From NCBI RefSeq assembly GCF_913773635.1, contig NZ_CAJYGQ010000008.1, forward strand, positions 186,001 through 250,000: a stretch of 64,000 nucleotides of DNA, given 5' to 3'. Origin of the DNA: an uncultured Mucilaginibacter sp. (lineage in GTDB: Bacteria > Bacteroidota > Bacteroidia > Sphingobacteriales > Sphingobacteriaceae). Shown here piece by piece: positions 26,177 to 35,132 of this stretch. Both the position numbers and the translations under genes were made by a program. Position 1 is the first letter of the stretch. Every line of letters starts with the position of its first letter. The notes under the pieces were generated by a model. The model was not told the origin of the DNA. It did no database searches and saw nothing but the letters and a program-made list of their open reading frames with translations.

Positions 26177-27120
26177 TGAGTACCAAAAGCATCCTTATTG
26201 TTGATGACCTGCACCCTGTTTTTATTGAACAGGTAGAAGCGCTAGGCTACCGGTGTGATTACCAACCGCTGATTAAGCGCGATGAAGCTTTAGAAGTTTT
26301 AAGCAACTATGACGGCCTGGTTATACGCTCAAAATTTTTGGTTAACAGACAGGTACTTGATGCTGCCTTACAGCTAAAATTTATTGCCCGCGCAGGTGCC
26401 GGCATGGATAATATTGACGAAAACTACGCCAAACAAAAGGGCATTAAGCTAATAAATGCTCCTGAAGGTAACAGTGATGCCGTGGGCGAACACGCCATAG
26501 GCTTATTGCTTTCGTTAATGAATAACCTGAACCGTGCAGATGCTGAAGTGCGCACCGGCTTGTGGCAGCGTGAAGCTAACCGTGGTTATGAGCTTAAAGG
26601 CCGCACGGTTGGAATTATTGGTTACGGACACATGGGCCGTAGCTTTGCCCGTAAGCTAAAAGGCTTTGAGGTAAACGTTATAGCCTATGATAAATATAAA
26701 ACCGGCTTTAGCGATGAATATGCCAGAGAAGTAAGCATGGAAGAAATTGTAAAACACAGCGATGTACTAAGCCTGCACACCCCTCTTACTACTGAAACCA
26801 ACGGATTGGTTAATGATGAGTACCTCTTCCACTTCAAAAAGCCTTTTTTTTTATTGAATACCTCACGCGGACAGGTAGTACAAACCCAGGCTGTTTTAAA
26901 TGCTATAAACCAAGGCAAAATTTTAGGCGCCGGGCTTGATGTATTAGAGATTGAGAAATTCCCGTTGCTTGCCGAACAGCAATGGTTTGACCAGTTGCGC
27001 ACCAATGGCAAGGTTATTTTAAGCCCGCATGTAGCTGGATGGACATTTGAATCATACCGCAAAATTAGTGAGGTAATGGCATCCAAAATAAAAAATTTGG
27101 ATATTCAAACTTTAAAATAG
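26176..27120 (+). CDS. D-2-hydroxyacid dehydrogenase
   Basis: NAD(P)-dependent 2-hydroxyacid dehydrogenase of the phosphoglycerate-dehydrogenase-like group, 314 residues, without an ACT regulatory domain. The Rossmann motif GYGHMG is at 149-154; NTSRGQVV holds the substrate-binding Arg, and LSPHVAGWT the catalytic His. The Glu is probably in the DVLEIEKFP segment. The substrate (3-phosphoglycerate or another 2-hydroxyacid) cannot be fixed from sequence. It shares one base with the rsmA stop and is followed by tandem hairpins before greA. Confidence 0.85.
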   Translation: MSTKSILIVDDLHPVFIEQVEALGYRCDYQPLIKRDEALEVLSNYDGLVIRSKFLVNRQVLDAALQLKFIARAGAGMDNIDENYAKQKGIKLINAPEGNSDAVGEHAIGLLLSLMNNLNRADAEVRTGLWQREANRGYELKGRTVGIIGYGHMGRSFARKLKGFEVNVIAYDKYKTGFSDEYAREVSMEEIVKHSDVLSLHTPLTTETNGLVNDEYLFHFKKPFFLLNTSRGQVVQTQAVLNAINQGKILGAGLDVLEIEKFPLLAEQQWFDQLRTNGKVILSPHVAGWTFESYRKISEVMASKIKNLDIQTLK

Positions 27121-27139
27121 TATCTTCGTTTTATACCTA

Positions 27140-27186
27140 ACAAGACTATGGCTGCGTTGTAGCTACATAGTCTTGTTTGTTTTTTA
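27140..27186 (+). terminator. Terminator after the 2-hydroxyacid dehydrogenase gene
   Basis: Perfect 11-bp stem ACAAGACTATG (27140-27150) / CATAGTCTTGT (27166-27176), with further GCT/AGC pairing inside, followed by a T-rich run to about 27185. Confidence 0.8.
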
Positions 27187-27198
27187 TGGCTGTCGCGT

Positions 27199-27231
27199 CC
27201 TTTCTTAAAAACAGGAAGGGCGGTTTTTTTT
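27199..27231 (+). terminator. Second hairpin with T8 tract before greA
   Basis: CCTTTCTT (27199-27206) pairs, with two G-T wobbles, to AGGAAGGG (27213-27220); CGG and eight T residues (27224-27231) follow. It could be a tandem terminator or a greA leader attenuator; the greA start is 44 bp further on. Confidence 0.4.
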
Positions 27232-27274
27232 GATAGCATTTCAACAAAAATATCTACTTAAAATTATTGTGTTT

Positions 27275-27748
27275 ATGGCTGAGGTTGCATACTTTACCAA
27301 AGAAGGTTTAGAGAAATTAAAAGAAGAATTACAACAGTTAAAAACTACTGGTCGTGCTAATATAGCTAAGGCAATTGCCGAAGCACGTGACAAAGGCGAC
27401 TTATCAGAGAATGCTGAATATGATGCGGCCAAAGAGGCACAGGGTTTACATGAAACCAAAATTGCCAAACTGGAAGAAACGCTTGCAAATGGCCGTTTAC
27501 TAGACGAGTCGAAAATAGATACATCAAAGGTTTTGGCCTTATCAATAGTTACCATTAAAAATACCAAGAACGGTGCTAAAATGACTTACCAGCTGGTAGC
27601 TGAAAGTGAAGCCGATTTAAAAGCAGGTAAAATTTCGGTGGCATCGCCCATTGCCAAAGGTTTGTTAGGCAAGAAGGTTGGCGACAAAACTGAGATACAG
27701 GTCCCGGCCGGTAAAATGGAGTTTGAAATTCTTGAAATTAACAGATAG
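27275..27748 (+). CDS. greA: Transcription elongation factor GreA
   Basis: Factor that rescues backtracked RNA polymerase by stimulating transcript cleavage. The ATG at 27275 gives MAEVAYFTKEGLEKLKEEL, the canonical coiled-coil start; a longer upstream frame is unlikely. The acidic tip loop DKGDLSENAEYDAAKEAQ carries the catalytic Asp/Glu, and the C-terminal FKBP-like domain ends with PAGKMEFEILEI. The 157-residue length is normal. The HIT gene follows 68 bp later. Confidence 0.95.
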   Translation: MAEVAYFTKEGLEKLKEELQQLKTTGRANIAKAIAEARDKGDLSENAEYDAAKEAQGLHETKIAKLEETLANGRLLDESKIDTSKVLALSIVTIKNTKNGAKMTYQLVAESEADLKAGKISVASPIAKGLLGKKVGDKTEIQVPAGKMEFEILEINR

Positions 27749-27816
27749 AATATAGCTAGCGCGTTCAAACACACGTTGCGTAACTATTGTATCAAATAAA
27801 TAAACTCAATTTACCT

Positions 27817-28221
27817 ATGAGTATCTTTTCAAAAATTGTATCGGGCGAAATACCTGCTCACAAAGTAGCCGAAAGCATCGATTATTTAGCGTTTTTAGAT
27901 ATTAGTCCGTTAACTGAAGGTCACGTATTGGTTATTCCCAAAAAGGAAGTTGATTATCTTTTTGATTTAGATGATGAACTGTATACCGGCTTGCAGTTGT
28001 TTGCAAAAATTGTGGCAGACGGTATCAAAAAAGCAGTACCCTGCAAAAGAGTTGGCGTTGCGGTAATTGGCCTTGAAGTGCCACATGCCCATATACACCT
28101 GGTACCGCTGAACGATGTTGACGACCTCAATTTTTCGCGCCCCAAACTAAGCCCAAGCCCTGAAGAGCTGGAGGCAACAGCCGAGAGGATAAAGATTGCT
28201 TTACGCGAAGAGAGAGATTAA
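27817..28221 (+). CDS. HIT-family nucleotide-binding protein
   Basis: Cytosolic histidine-triad protein of 134 residues, probably hydrolysing nucleotide conjugates such as AMP-lysine or dinucleoside polyphosphates. The triad HAHIHLV is at 90-96, preceded by GHVLVIPKKEVDYLFDLDDE, typical of the HinT/HIT branch. I choose the ATG at 27817 (MSIFSKIVSGEIPAHK), the conserved N-terminus, over an upstream start. It often follows greA in Bacteroidota. Confidence 0.92.
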   Translation: MSIFSKIVSGEIPAHKVAESIDYLAFLDISPLTEGHVLVIPKKEVDYLFDLDDELYTGLQLFAKIVADGIKKAVPCKRVGVAVIGLEVPHAHIHLVPLNDVDDLNFSRPKLSPSPEELEATAERIKIALREERD

Positions 28222-28229
28222 ATAATATT

Positions 28230-28256
28230 CAAGAGCCGGGTTATTCCTGGCTCTTG
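28230..28256. terminator. Bidirectional terminator between the HIT gene and ruvC
   Basis: An 11-bp stem (CAAGAGCCGGG, 28230-28240, with CCTGGCTCTTG, 28246-28256, one G-T wobble) with loop TTATT. The last codons and stop of ruvC lie in the distal arm. T-rich sequence follows on the plus strand. Confidence 0.65.
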
Positions 28257-28852
28257 TTTCTTGGTTCGATTTTTTGGCTAACTACTCTTTTGTTGTTATC
28301 CTTAACAAAAGCTTCCCAACCCGAATAACTTATTTTACTGCCCCTTCCCGTAGTAATTTTTTGGAAGCTATGGCAAACCGCTACCGCAAGCCCATCGGTT
28401 GCATCTAAAAACTCCGGGGTTTCTTTAAAGTTGAGCAGGCGTTGCAACATGGCTGCTACCTGCTCTTTAGTAGCATTACCATTACCTGTAATTGCTTGCT
28501 TTATTTTACGTGGCGAATACTCATTAACCGGAATATTACGCGACAATGCCGCAGCAATTGCTGTACCCTGTGCCCGGCCAAGTTTAAGCATTACTTGTAT
28601 ATTTTTGCCGTAAAAAGGTGCTTCGATGGCAAGCGTATCCGGGTTATAGTTATCAATAAGGGCAATAGTTTTTTCAAAAATACGCTGTAGCTTAAGCATA
28701 TGATCATCGGAGTTGCCGGGTATTTTTACTACTCCAAGCGCAATTAGTTCTGTTTTAGAACCAACCTCTTTTATAAGCCCGTAACCCATTACCACCGTAC
28801 CAGGGTCAATGCCCAGTATAATCCGTTCCTTTTGCGGCTGTATGATATTCAC
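28241..28852 (-). CDS. ruvC: Holliday junction resolvase RuvC
   Basis: Crossover-junction endodeoxyribonuclease acting with RuvAB in recombination. The RNase-H-like fold starts ILGIDPGT with catalytic Asp16; a Glu in LAIEAPFYGKN and the Asp pair in LDATDGLAVAVCH complete the active site. A basic tail after about residue 175 extends the protein to 203 residues, longer than E. coli RuvC (173). The start appears to be GTG at 28852. It lies 18 bp downstream of aat. Confidence 0.93.
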   Translation of the reverse strand: MNIIQPQKERIILGIDPGTVVMGYGLIKEVGSKTELIALGVVKIPGNSDDHMLKLQRIFEKTIALIDNYNPDTLAIEAPFYGKNIQVMLKLGRAQGTAIAAALSRNIPVNEYSPRKIKQAITGNGNATKEQVAAMLQRLLNFKETPEFLDATDGLAVAVCHSFQKITTGRGSKISYSGWEAFVKDNNKRVVSQKIEPRNKSQE

Positions 28853-28870
28853 CTGGTAAAGGTAGGTATT

Positions 28871-29500
28871 TTAAGATTGTAACACATCCAGATATTCTTG
28901 CCTGCTTATAAATCTTGCGCCCATACTCTCTAAATGCTCGGTATGTACCTGGCAATCTATCAGCTCAAATGCGGCAGTTGTGCAAAGGGTAATAAGCGCT
29001 GCTTTTGAAGCATTACTCACCTTACTGAACATGCTTTCGCCACAAAACACTTTGCCTGCTTTAACGCCATACAGTCCGCCAACAAGCGTATCATCCTGCC
29101 ATATCTCGTAAGAGTGAGCATAACCCAAATTATGTAAGCCAATGTATGCTGTTTTCATTTCTTCGGTTATCCACGTACCATCCTGCCCTGCTCTTGGCAC
29201 AGCAGAACATTCCTCAATTACGTTTTCAAATGCGGTATTTGATGTTGCTTTGAACTTGCCCGAACGCAATACCTGCCTCATACTTTTACTTACACGCAGC
29301 TCATCAGGATACAACACAAAGCGCTCATGCGGTGAGTACCATAAAATTGGCGTATCATTACTATACCACGGAAATATACCATGCCGGTAAGCCAGTAGTA
29401 AACGTTCGGCAGACAGATCGCCGCCAACTGCAAGCAAGCCATCCTCTTCTGCCAGCTCAGGCTTTGGAAAAATAATACGTTCATCCAACCTAAAAATCAT
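28871..29500 (-). CDS. aat: Leucyl/phenylalanyl-tRNA-protein transferase
   Basis: N-degron enzyme that adds Leu or Phe from aminoacyl-tRNA to proteins with N-terminal Arg or Lys, marking them for ClpS/ClpAP. Signatures are GGDLSAERLLLAYRHGIFPW, ILWYSPHERFVL and GGLYGVKAGKVFCGESMFS. The product is 209 residues from the ATG at 29500; a TTG two codons earlier (29506) is an alternative. It is first in a two-gene unit with ruvC. Confidence 0.93.
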   Translation of the reverse strand: MIFRLDERIIFPKPELAEEDGLLAVGGDLSAERLLLAYRHGIFPWYSNDTPILWYSPHERFVLYPDELRVSKSMRQVLRSGKFKATSNTAFENVIEECSAVPRAGQDGTWITEEMKTAYIGLHNLGYAHSYEIWQDDTLVGGLYGVKAGKVFCGESMFSKVSNASKAALITLCTTAAFELIDCQVHTEHLESMGARFISRQEYLDVLQS

Positions 29501-29695
29501 ACTCAAAGGTAGCTCTTACCGTTGAGTATATTACTTTACCCAATCAAATTGCTGTTACTGCTCGATATTGTAATAATGGCCCAAAATGTCAACCATCATT
29601 AATCTATTGTTTAATAATTAAGTCTGAATATATTTACACAAACCACTTACCTTTAACAAATTATACCACATCTGCTACGTTAACCTTGTTAAGTT

Positions 29696-31081
29696 ATGGA
29701 TAATTTAAAACAGGTAAAACACCTTTACGCCCGTGCCGGCTTTGGAGCTGATTTTGCTCAGTTGCATAATCAACGAAACTGGAGCGCAAAAAAAACCTTA
29801 AAAAAGCTTTTCAAAGAGTCGGAAGAAGTGCAGCCGCTTGCGGCAATCACAGAAAACCTTGATTTAAGACAATTACGTAAAGATGCAGCTGAGGGCGAAC
29901 GCAAAGCTATACAGGAGTTACGCAACCAGCAGGAACGGGCATTAAACGCCGCCTGGATGAAGCAAATGAGTACAACCAACGCTCAACTGCGCGAGAAGAT
30001 GACCCTTTTTTGGCACAATCACTTTGCCTGTAATATTGGCAATTATTATTTTCAGCAACAGCTCAACAACGTGCAGCGCATGCACGCTCTTGGCAATTTC
30101 AAAACGTTGCTTATTGCGGTTTCACAGTCTGCCGCTATGCTTAATTTTTTAAATAACCAGCAAAACAGCAAGGCGCATCCAAATGAGAACTTTGCCCGCG
30201 AGTTAATGGAGTTATTCACGTTAGGCCGGGGAAATTATACTGAACAGGACGTTAAGGAATCGGCAAGGGCTTTTACCGGTTGGGCGCATAATGGAAAAAG
30301 CGGAGAATTTGTTTTTAAGGCTGGCAACCATGATGATTTACCAAAAACATTTATGGGTCAAACCGGAAATTTTAACGGCGAAAACATTATAGACATTATA
30401 CTGGCCAATAAACAAACGGCTAAGTATATAAGCACTAAACTTTACCGCTACTTTGTTAACGAAACGCCTGATGAAACACATGTTAACCAAATGGCCGATG
30501 TATTTTACAAAGCAGGCTATGAGCTAAAACCTGTGCTTGAATTTGTGTTTACAGCCAACTGGTTTTATGAAGATAAAAACGTTGGCAATTTGATTAAATC
30601 GCCCGTTGAATTACTGGTTGATATAACCAGGCGCTTTCATGTAAGTTATGACAACCCTGACGTGCTTTTGCAATTTCAGCGCACGCTGGGTCAGGTACTG
30701 TTTCGCCCTCCAAATGTGGCCGGATGGCCTGGCGGCCGCAACTGGATAGACAGCTCTTCATTAATGTACCGCATAAAAATTCCATCAACTATTCTTAACG
30801 CCGGTATTATTGACTTTGCAGGCAAGGCAACACCTGAGGATGAAGCGTACTTGGCTTCGCAACGTAAACAGCAATTTAACGTAATCAAAAGGGTACAGGC
30901 CAACGCCGATTGGAACAAATTTTTAGAAGGTATACCATTAAAAGCTCAGCGTGAACAGGTAGCTGCCTATTTGTTAGAGCCACCGCTAAATGCGCGCATT
31001 GTAGCCGAAGTGAATAAGGCCGCTGATATAAAAACCATGGTAATACAGCTGGTAAGCACACCTGAGTACCAACTTTGTTAA
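29696..31081 (+). CDS. DUF1800 family protein
   Basis: Protein of 461 residues belonging to DUF1800, a family of unknown function found next to DUF1501 genes, as here. Diagnostic features are KMTLFWHNHFACN, PNENFARELMELFTLGRGNYTEQDVKESARAFTGW and PPNVAGWPGGRNWID. No signal peptide or membrane segment is evident. The DUF1501 gene follows 35 bp later. The 188-bp gap before it holds no recognisable gene or exact promoter box. Confidence 0.88.
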   Translation: MDNLKQVKHLYARAGFGADFAQLHNQRNWSAKKTLKKLFKESEEVQPLAAITENLDLRQLRKDAAEGERKAIQELRNQQERALNAAWMKQMSTTNAQLREKMTLFWHNHFACNIGNYYFQQQLNNVQRMHALGNFKTLLIAVSQSAAMLNFLNNQQNSKAHPNENFARELMELFTLGRGNYTEQDVKESARAFTGWAHNGKSGEFVFKAGNHDDLPKTFMGQTGNFNGENIIDIILANKQTAKYISTKLYRYFVNETPDETHVNQMADVFYKAGYELKPVLEFVFTANWFYEDKNVGNLIKSPVELLVDITRRFHVSYDNPDVLLQFQRTLGQVLFRPPNVAGWPGGRNWIDSSSLMYRIKIPSTILNAGIIDFAGKATPEDEAYLASQRKQQFNVIKRVQANADWNKFLEGIPLKAQREQVAAYLLEPPLNARIVAEVNKAADIKTMVIQLVSTPEYQLC

Positions 31082-31116
31082 TTAAAAAGTTAACCTCTCA
31101 TTAAAGAAGAAACCTT

Positions 31117-32316
31117 ATGAAAAGAAGAGATTTTTTAAAGAGCAGTACCCTGGCATCAGGCGCTTTTTTAATACCGGCCTTCTTAAAACCGTTTGAATCA
31201 ATGGCAATGAGTGCCGTAAGCGGTTATAAAAACCTGGTAATAATCCAGTTGTCGGGTGGTAACGATGGCTTAAATACTGTTGTGCCCTTTGGCGATGATG
31301 TCTATTATCAAAAACGTAAAACAGTTGCCATAACACCAAACGAGATTATAAAATTAAATGACATACAAGGGTTGAACCCTAACCTATCAGCGCTTAAAGA
31401 AATTTACGATCAGGGGTGGATGAACATTATCAATTCGGTTGGCTACCCTAACCCCGACCGCTCTCACTTCCGGTCAATGGATATATGGCAAACGGCAAGT
31501 AATTCAAACGAATTTTTAAGTACCGGCTGGATTGGCCGCTATCTTGACTCAAACTGCCAAACCTGCCAAAACCCTTATACCGCTATTGAGGTTGACGATA
31601 CGCTTTCATTAGCCATGAAGGGTAGCAAAATGAAGGGAATTGCTGTACAAGATCCTAATAAGCTTTACCAAACCACCCGCGAACCATTTTTTAAAGATTT
31701 GATGCATGGGCCTGACAACGATCACCTGCATGAGGATAATTTAGGCTACTTGTACAAAACAATGATTGAAACTTACTCATCGGCTGATTACATTCAAAAA
31801 ACCAGTAAAACTTACAACGTGGTTGCTCCCTATCCAGCCACCGGGTTTGGTAACCAGTTAAAAAATGTTTCAAAGTTTATCAATTCGGGGCTTAATACAC
31901 GTATTTACTATGTGTCATTAGGGGGATTTGACACGCACGTTGGCCAGCAAAACCAGCAAGGACGTCAGCTGAAAATTTATGGTGATGCTGTGGCCGCTTT
32001 TGTAAAAGACCTTAAACAAACAGGTAAGCTTGATGATACCTTGATTATGACTTTTTCTGAATTTGGCCGCCGGGTTGAACAAAATGCCAGCAATGGCACT
32101 GATCACGGCACTGCAAATAACGTGTTTTTGTTTGGAGGTAAACTTGGTAAGGCCGGCATATACAACAACGCGCCTGACCTGGCAAATCTGGAGAATGGTG
32201 ACTTAAAATATCAGATAGATTTTAGGGATATTTATGCTACGCTGTTAAAAAAGTGGCTTAACGTTAATGACAGTTCCATATTGAATGCTCAATTTACGGG
32301 ACTTAACTTTGTTTAA
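31117..32316 (+). CDS. DUF1501 family protein with Tat signal
   Basis: Exported protein of 399 residues in the DUF1501 family (sulfatase/alkaline-phosphatase-like fold, function unknown). The N-terminus MKRRDFLKSSTLASGAFLIPAF has the RRxFLK pattern of a Tat signal, and tatC is in the window. The VIIQLSGGNDGLNTVVPF segment and the later GGFDTHVGQQNQQGRQL and FSEFGRRVEQNASNGTDHG are typical. It forms a conserved pair with the DUF1800 gene. Confidence 0.88.
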   Translation: MKRRDFLKSSTLASGAFLIPAFLKPFESMAMSAVSGYKNLVIIQLSGGNDGLNTVVPFGDDVYYQKRKTVAITPNEIIKLNDIQGLNPNLSALKEIYDQGWMNIINSVGYPNPDRSHFRSMDIWQTASNSNEFLSTGWIGRYLDSNCQTCQNPYTAIEVDDTLSLAMKGSKMKGIAVQDPNKLYQTTREPFFKDLMHGPDNDHLHEDNLGYLYKTMIETYSSADYIQKTSKTYNVVAPYPATGFGNQLKNVSKFINSGLNTRIYYVSLGGFDTHVGQQNQQGRQLKIYGDAVAAFVKDLKQTGKLDDTLIMTFSEFGRRVEQNASNGTDHGTANNVFLFGGKLGKAGIYNNAPDLANLENGDLKYQIDFRDIYATLLKKWLNVNDSSILNAQFTGLNFV

Positions 32317-32380
32317 AAACTGGTTTTAATTATTTAAGAAAACAACACATTATTACTAATAAATTTAGCAATTTTGTGTT

Positions 32381-33451
32381 ATGGCATTTGAGGCTAACCA
32401 TGATTTTTTTAAGGGAAGAGGCGCGCAGGTAAACACTCATAACAAGTTTCTGCAAAACAAATATGTTGCCGAACATATTGAGGGCTTAGACGAACCTTTG
32501 CTGCTGAACAGTAAAACGCAAATTTTTGAAGAAAACCCTAAACAGATTGTAAGCAAAAGCAACAGCCCAGATATAAGCCACATGCACTCAATTAACCCCT
32601 ACCAGGGGTGTGAGCACGGCTGCATTTATTGTTACGCCCGAAACAGCCACGAGTACTATGGTTTTAGCGCCGGGTTAGACTTTGAGCGAAAAATTATTGT
32701 TAAGCGTAATGCCCCTGAATTGCTTGAAGCATATTTTAACCGCAGACGATATCAACCTACTCCTATTGTTTTATCGGGCAATACAGATTGCTACCAGCCC
32801 CTGGAGCGCGACTTGAAGATAACACGACGACTGCTCGAAGTATTTCTACAATATAAACACCCGGTAAGTATCATTACCAAAAACAATCTCATTTTGCGCG
32901 ATCTTGACATTGTGACTGAGTTGGCAAAGCTTAACCTTATTCATGTAAACATATCAATTACTTCGTTAGATGAGCAGCTCAGACAAAAACTCGAGCCGCG
33001 CACCGTAACTTCAGTTGGCCGGTTAAATGCTGTTGAAAAGCTATCGCAAAAAGGGGTACCTGTAAGGGTAATGACAGCGCCTATAATACCCGGACTAAAC
33101 AGTAATGAGGTACCCGCCATTATTAAGGCAGCCGCTAAAAGAGGCGCCGTGGCCGCCGGCTTCACCATGGTTAGACTTAACGGCGCCATAGCGGAAATCT
33201 TTACAGACTGGATTCATAAAACATTTCCTGACAGGGCCGATAAAGTTCTGAACCTCATTAGGCAAACGCATGATGGTCACCTTAACGATAGTGAATTTGG
33301 CCGGCGTATGAGTGGCGATGGAGAGGTGGCCGAGTCTATTCAGCAATTGTACCGCATGGCGTGTAAACGCTACCTGGCCGATAGAGATATGCCCGCTTAT
33401 GATTTAACACTGTTTACACCTAAAACAGGCAGGCAGGTAACGTTATTTTAA
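32381..33451 (+). CDS. PA0069-type radical SAM protein
   Basis: Radical SAM protein of 356 residues. The [4Fe-4S] cluster motif CEHGCIYC gives Cys77, Cys81 and Cys84, in the stretch NPYQGCEHGCIYCYARNSH that marks the PA0069 family, related to spore-photoproduct-lyase-like proteins. The family has no established substrate. It lies 64 bp downstream of the DUF1501 gene and could be cotranscribed, but no link in function is evident. Confidence 0.88.
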   Translation: MAFEANHDFFKGRGAQVNTHNKFLQNKYVAEHIEGLDEPLLLNSKTQIFEENPKQIVSKSNSPDISHMHSINPYQGCEHGCIYCYARNSHEYYGFSAGLDFERKIIVKRNAPELLEAYFNRRRYQPTPIVLSGNTDCYQPLERDLKITRRLLEVFLQYKHPVSIITKNNLILRDLDIVTELAKLNLIHVNISITSLDEQLRQKLEPRTVTSVGRLNAVEKLSQKGVPVRVMTAPIIPGLNSNEVPAIIKAAAKRGAVAAGFTMVRLNGAIAEIFTDWIHKTFPDRADKVLNLIRQTHDGHLNDSEFGRRMSGDGEVAESIQQLYRMACKRYLADRDMPAYDLTLFTPKTGRQVTLF

Positions 33452-33487
33452 CCAATGGCCTTTGTATGTTTACGTTCATAAACTAAT

Positions 33488-34342
33488 CTAATGCTGTTCA
33501 AGCTTAAACTTTTCGAGCAGTACTTTCACATCCAGGCTTGAGTGTAGCTCATCGTTATCGCTGCTATCTTCCTCGTCGGGTTCTGATGAAAAATTGGCGG
33601 CACTATATTTAAATATAGTCCATTCATTACGGTTATATTCCAACGCAGTAAGACTTTCTACCCAATCACCCGAGTTAAGGTAAAGAACCGAACCTGCTCC
33701 GTTTGCAGATTGAATTTGCCGTATTTCAGCATGATGAATGTGCCCACATATAACATAGTCATAGCCTTTATCAACGGCAAGGTCTGCAGCCGTTTGTTCA
33801 AAGTGATTAATAAATTTAACAGCCTCTTTTACCTTACCTTTAATTTTTTGTGAAAAGCTCATTTTTTGCCTGCCTGCCGCCGTTAAAAACCAGTTTACAA
33901 CGCTGTTAATTATAATGAGCGTATCATAACCTATGGCACCTAACTTAGCAAGCCACTTTGAATGCTGCATGGTAACATCAAACACATCACCATGAAATAT
34001 CCATGCCTTTTTATCGCCAACAGGAAGTAGTATTTTATTGAGGAGCTGAAATTTACCCAAATTAAAATCTGTAAACTTTCGCAGCATTTCGTCATGGTTA
34101 CCGGTTAGGTAATATACCGGAATGCCTTCCGTTACAAATTTTAGAATACGGCGCACAACCTTCATATGCGCTTCGGGCCAGTATGATTTACTGAACTGCC
34201 ATATGTCAATAATATCACCGTTTAAAATAACCTGCTTGGGACGTATGCTTTTAAGATATTGCAACAGCTCTTTGGCATGGCAGCCATAAGTCCCCAGGTG
34301 TACATCTGAAATTACTACAATATCAACGTCGCGCTTTGCCAT
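33488..34342 (-). CDS. UDP-2,3-diacylglucosamine diphosphatase-like metallophosphoesterase
   Basis: Calcineurin-like phosphoesterase resembling LpxH/LpxH2, which cleaves UDP-2,3-diacylglucosamine in lipid A synthesis. Metal-binding motifs are SDVHLG (Asp13, His15), NGDIID (Asp43), GNHDE, HGDVFD and GHIHHAEI. I choose the ATG at 34342 (MAKRDVDIVVISDVHLG); an ATG five codons earlier (34357) is possible. The Asp/Glu-rich C-terminal tail is variable. Family membership is firm, exact substrate less so. Confidence 0.82.
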   Translation of the reverse strand: MAKRDVDIVVISDVHLGTYGCHAKELLQYLKSIRPKQVILNGDIIDIWQFSKSYWPEAHMKVVRRILKFVTEGIPVYYLTGNHDEMLRKFTDFNLGKFQLLNKILLPVGDKKAWIFHGDVFDVTMQHSKWLAKLGAIGYDTLIIINSVVNWFLTAAGRQKMSFSQKIKGKVKEAVKFINHFEQTAADLAVDKGYDYVICGHIHHAEIRQIQSANGAGSVLYLNSGDWVESLTALEYNRNEWTIFKYSAANFSSEPDEEDSSDNDELHSSLDVKVLLEKFKLEQH

Positions 34343-34426
34343 GCATACTTTAAACATAAGCGTTACTACGTGCCTTATTAAAGCACTTGATACAAAGTGT
34401 CGGGCCTGCGCGGTTTATAGGGTAAA

Positions 34427-34537
34427 TTATTCGTCTTCGTCGTCTTCTCTTACACTAAGTTCATACGGACTAAGGTAAAATATGCCAACCAGCAATAACA
34501 AACCGCTAACTATCAGGTATGGAAACTCGATATTCAT
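34427..34537 (-). CDS. 36-residue single-pass membrane peptide
   Basis: Short frame that begins MNIEFPYLIV, has one hydrophobic helix (about 6-22), then PYELSVR and ends with the acidic tail EDDEDE. It fills the 238-bp gap between the DinB gene and the LpxH-like gene, on the same strand as both. No Shine-Dalgarno is visible, which is usual in this phylum. I recognise no family. It could be a coincidental frame, but the membrane helix plus acidic tail suggests a real small membrane protein. Confidence 0.45.
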   Translation of the reverse strand: MNIEFPYLIVSGLLLLVGIFYLSPYELSVREDDEDE

Positions 34538-34595
34538 AATAACAGTACAAAATTCAGGTTAAAAAATTATTTTAACGTTAAGACTGCATTAAATC

Positions 34596-35129
34596 TCAAT
34601 TAGTTACCTGTGTGGAAAACTTTTTACTTATGCGGTTTAATTGCTTTAAGTGGTGCTGCAAATGTATGCGTGAAAACTTAAACCATTGACTTGCATTAAG
34701 CATACCAAGCCCGGGATGACTTATTTTAAATTCGTTGGAAGAATGCTGTAATAAAGGCCACACACCATCAATTCTTTTACGCATTTTGATGATGAGATTA
34801 CGGGCCTCTTCTTTAGTAATATTCTTTGTAAGATTTTCAACTACGGCGGGTGCTTTGCGCTTACCCGGCGGGAATTGGCCTAACAGAAAAAACAGCATAC
34901 CCTTAAGGTTTAAACCCTTACCAGTATGCACACCAGTTTTACGGCAACATTTTTCGGCAGCAACGGTTGACCCTAGGCTAGCCTGCATAATATGTGAGTA
35001 AACCTCCGCAAAAGACCATCCCCCACCGGGCGGTGTTTGATTAAATTGCTCATCCGGAATTGTATCAATTAATTGCCGGTAATCATCAAGTGCGACAATA
35101 AGCGCTTTATGTTCGGTTGCTAAGTTCAT
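34596..35129 (-). CDS. DinB-family protein
   Basis: Four-helix-bundle protein of 177 residues in the DinB/YfiT-like superfamily of predicted metal-dependent, often thiol-related enzymes. GGGWSFAEVYSHIMQAS contains one candidate metal His, and RIHLQHHLKQLNRI the C-terminal His pair. Its substrate is unknown. The start codon lies 3 bp after the stop of the DUF1573 gene, so it is probably the fourth gene of the fulvocin-C-like cluster. Confidence 0.8.
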   Translation of the reverse strand: MNLATEHKALIVALDDYRQLIDTIPDEQFNQTPPGGGWSFAEVYSHIMQASLGSTVAAEKCCRKTGVHTGKGLNLKGMLFFLLGQFPPGKRKAPAVVENLTKNITKEEARNLIIKMRKRIDGVWPLLQHSSNEFKISHPGLGMLNASQWFKFSRIHLQHHLKQLNRISKKFSTQVTN

Positions 35130-35132
35130 TTC

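Noticed and set aside
30000..32316. DUF1800/DUF1501 pair as a novel defence or secretion system
   Set aside because: The pair is widespread and conserved in order, so the arrangement is ordinary even though its function is unknown.
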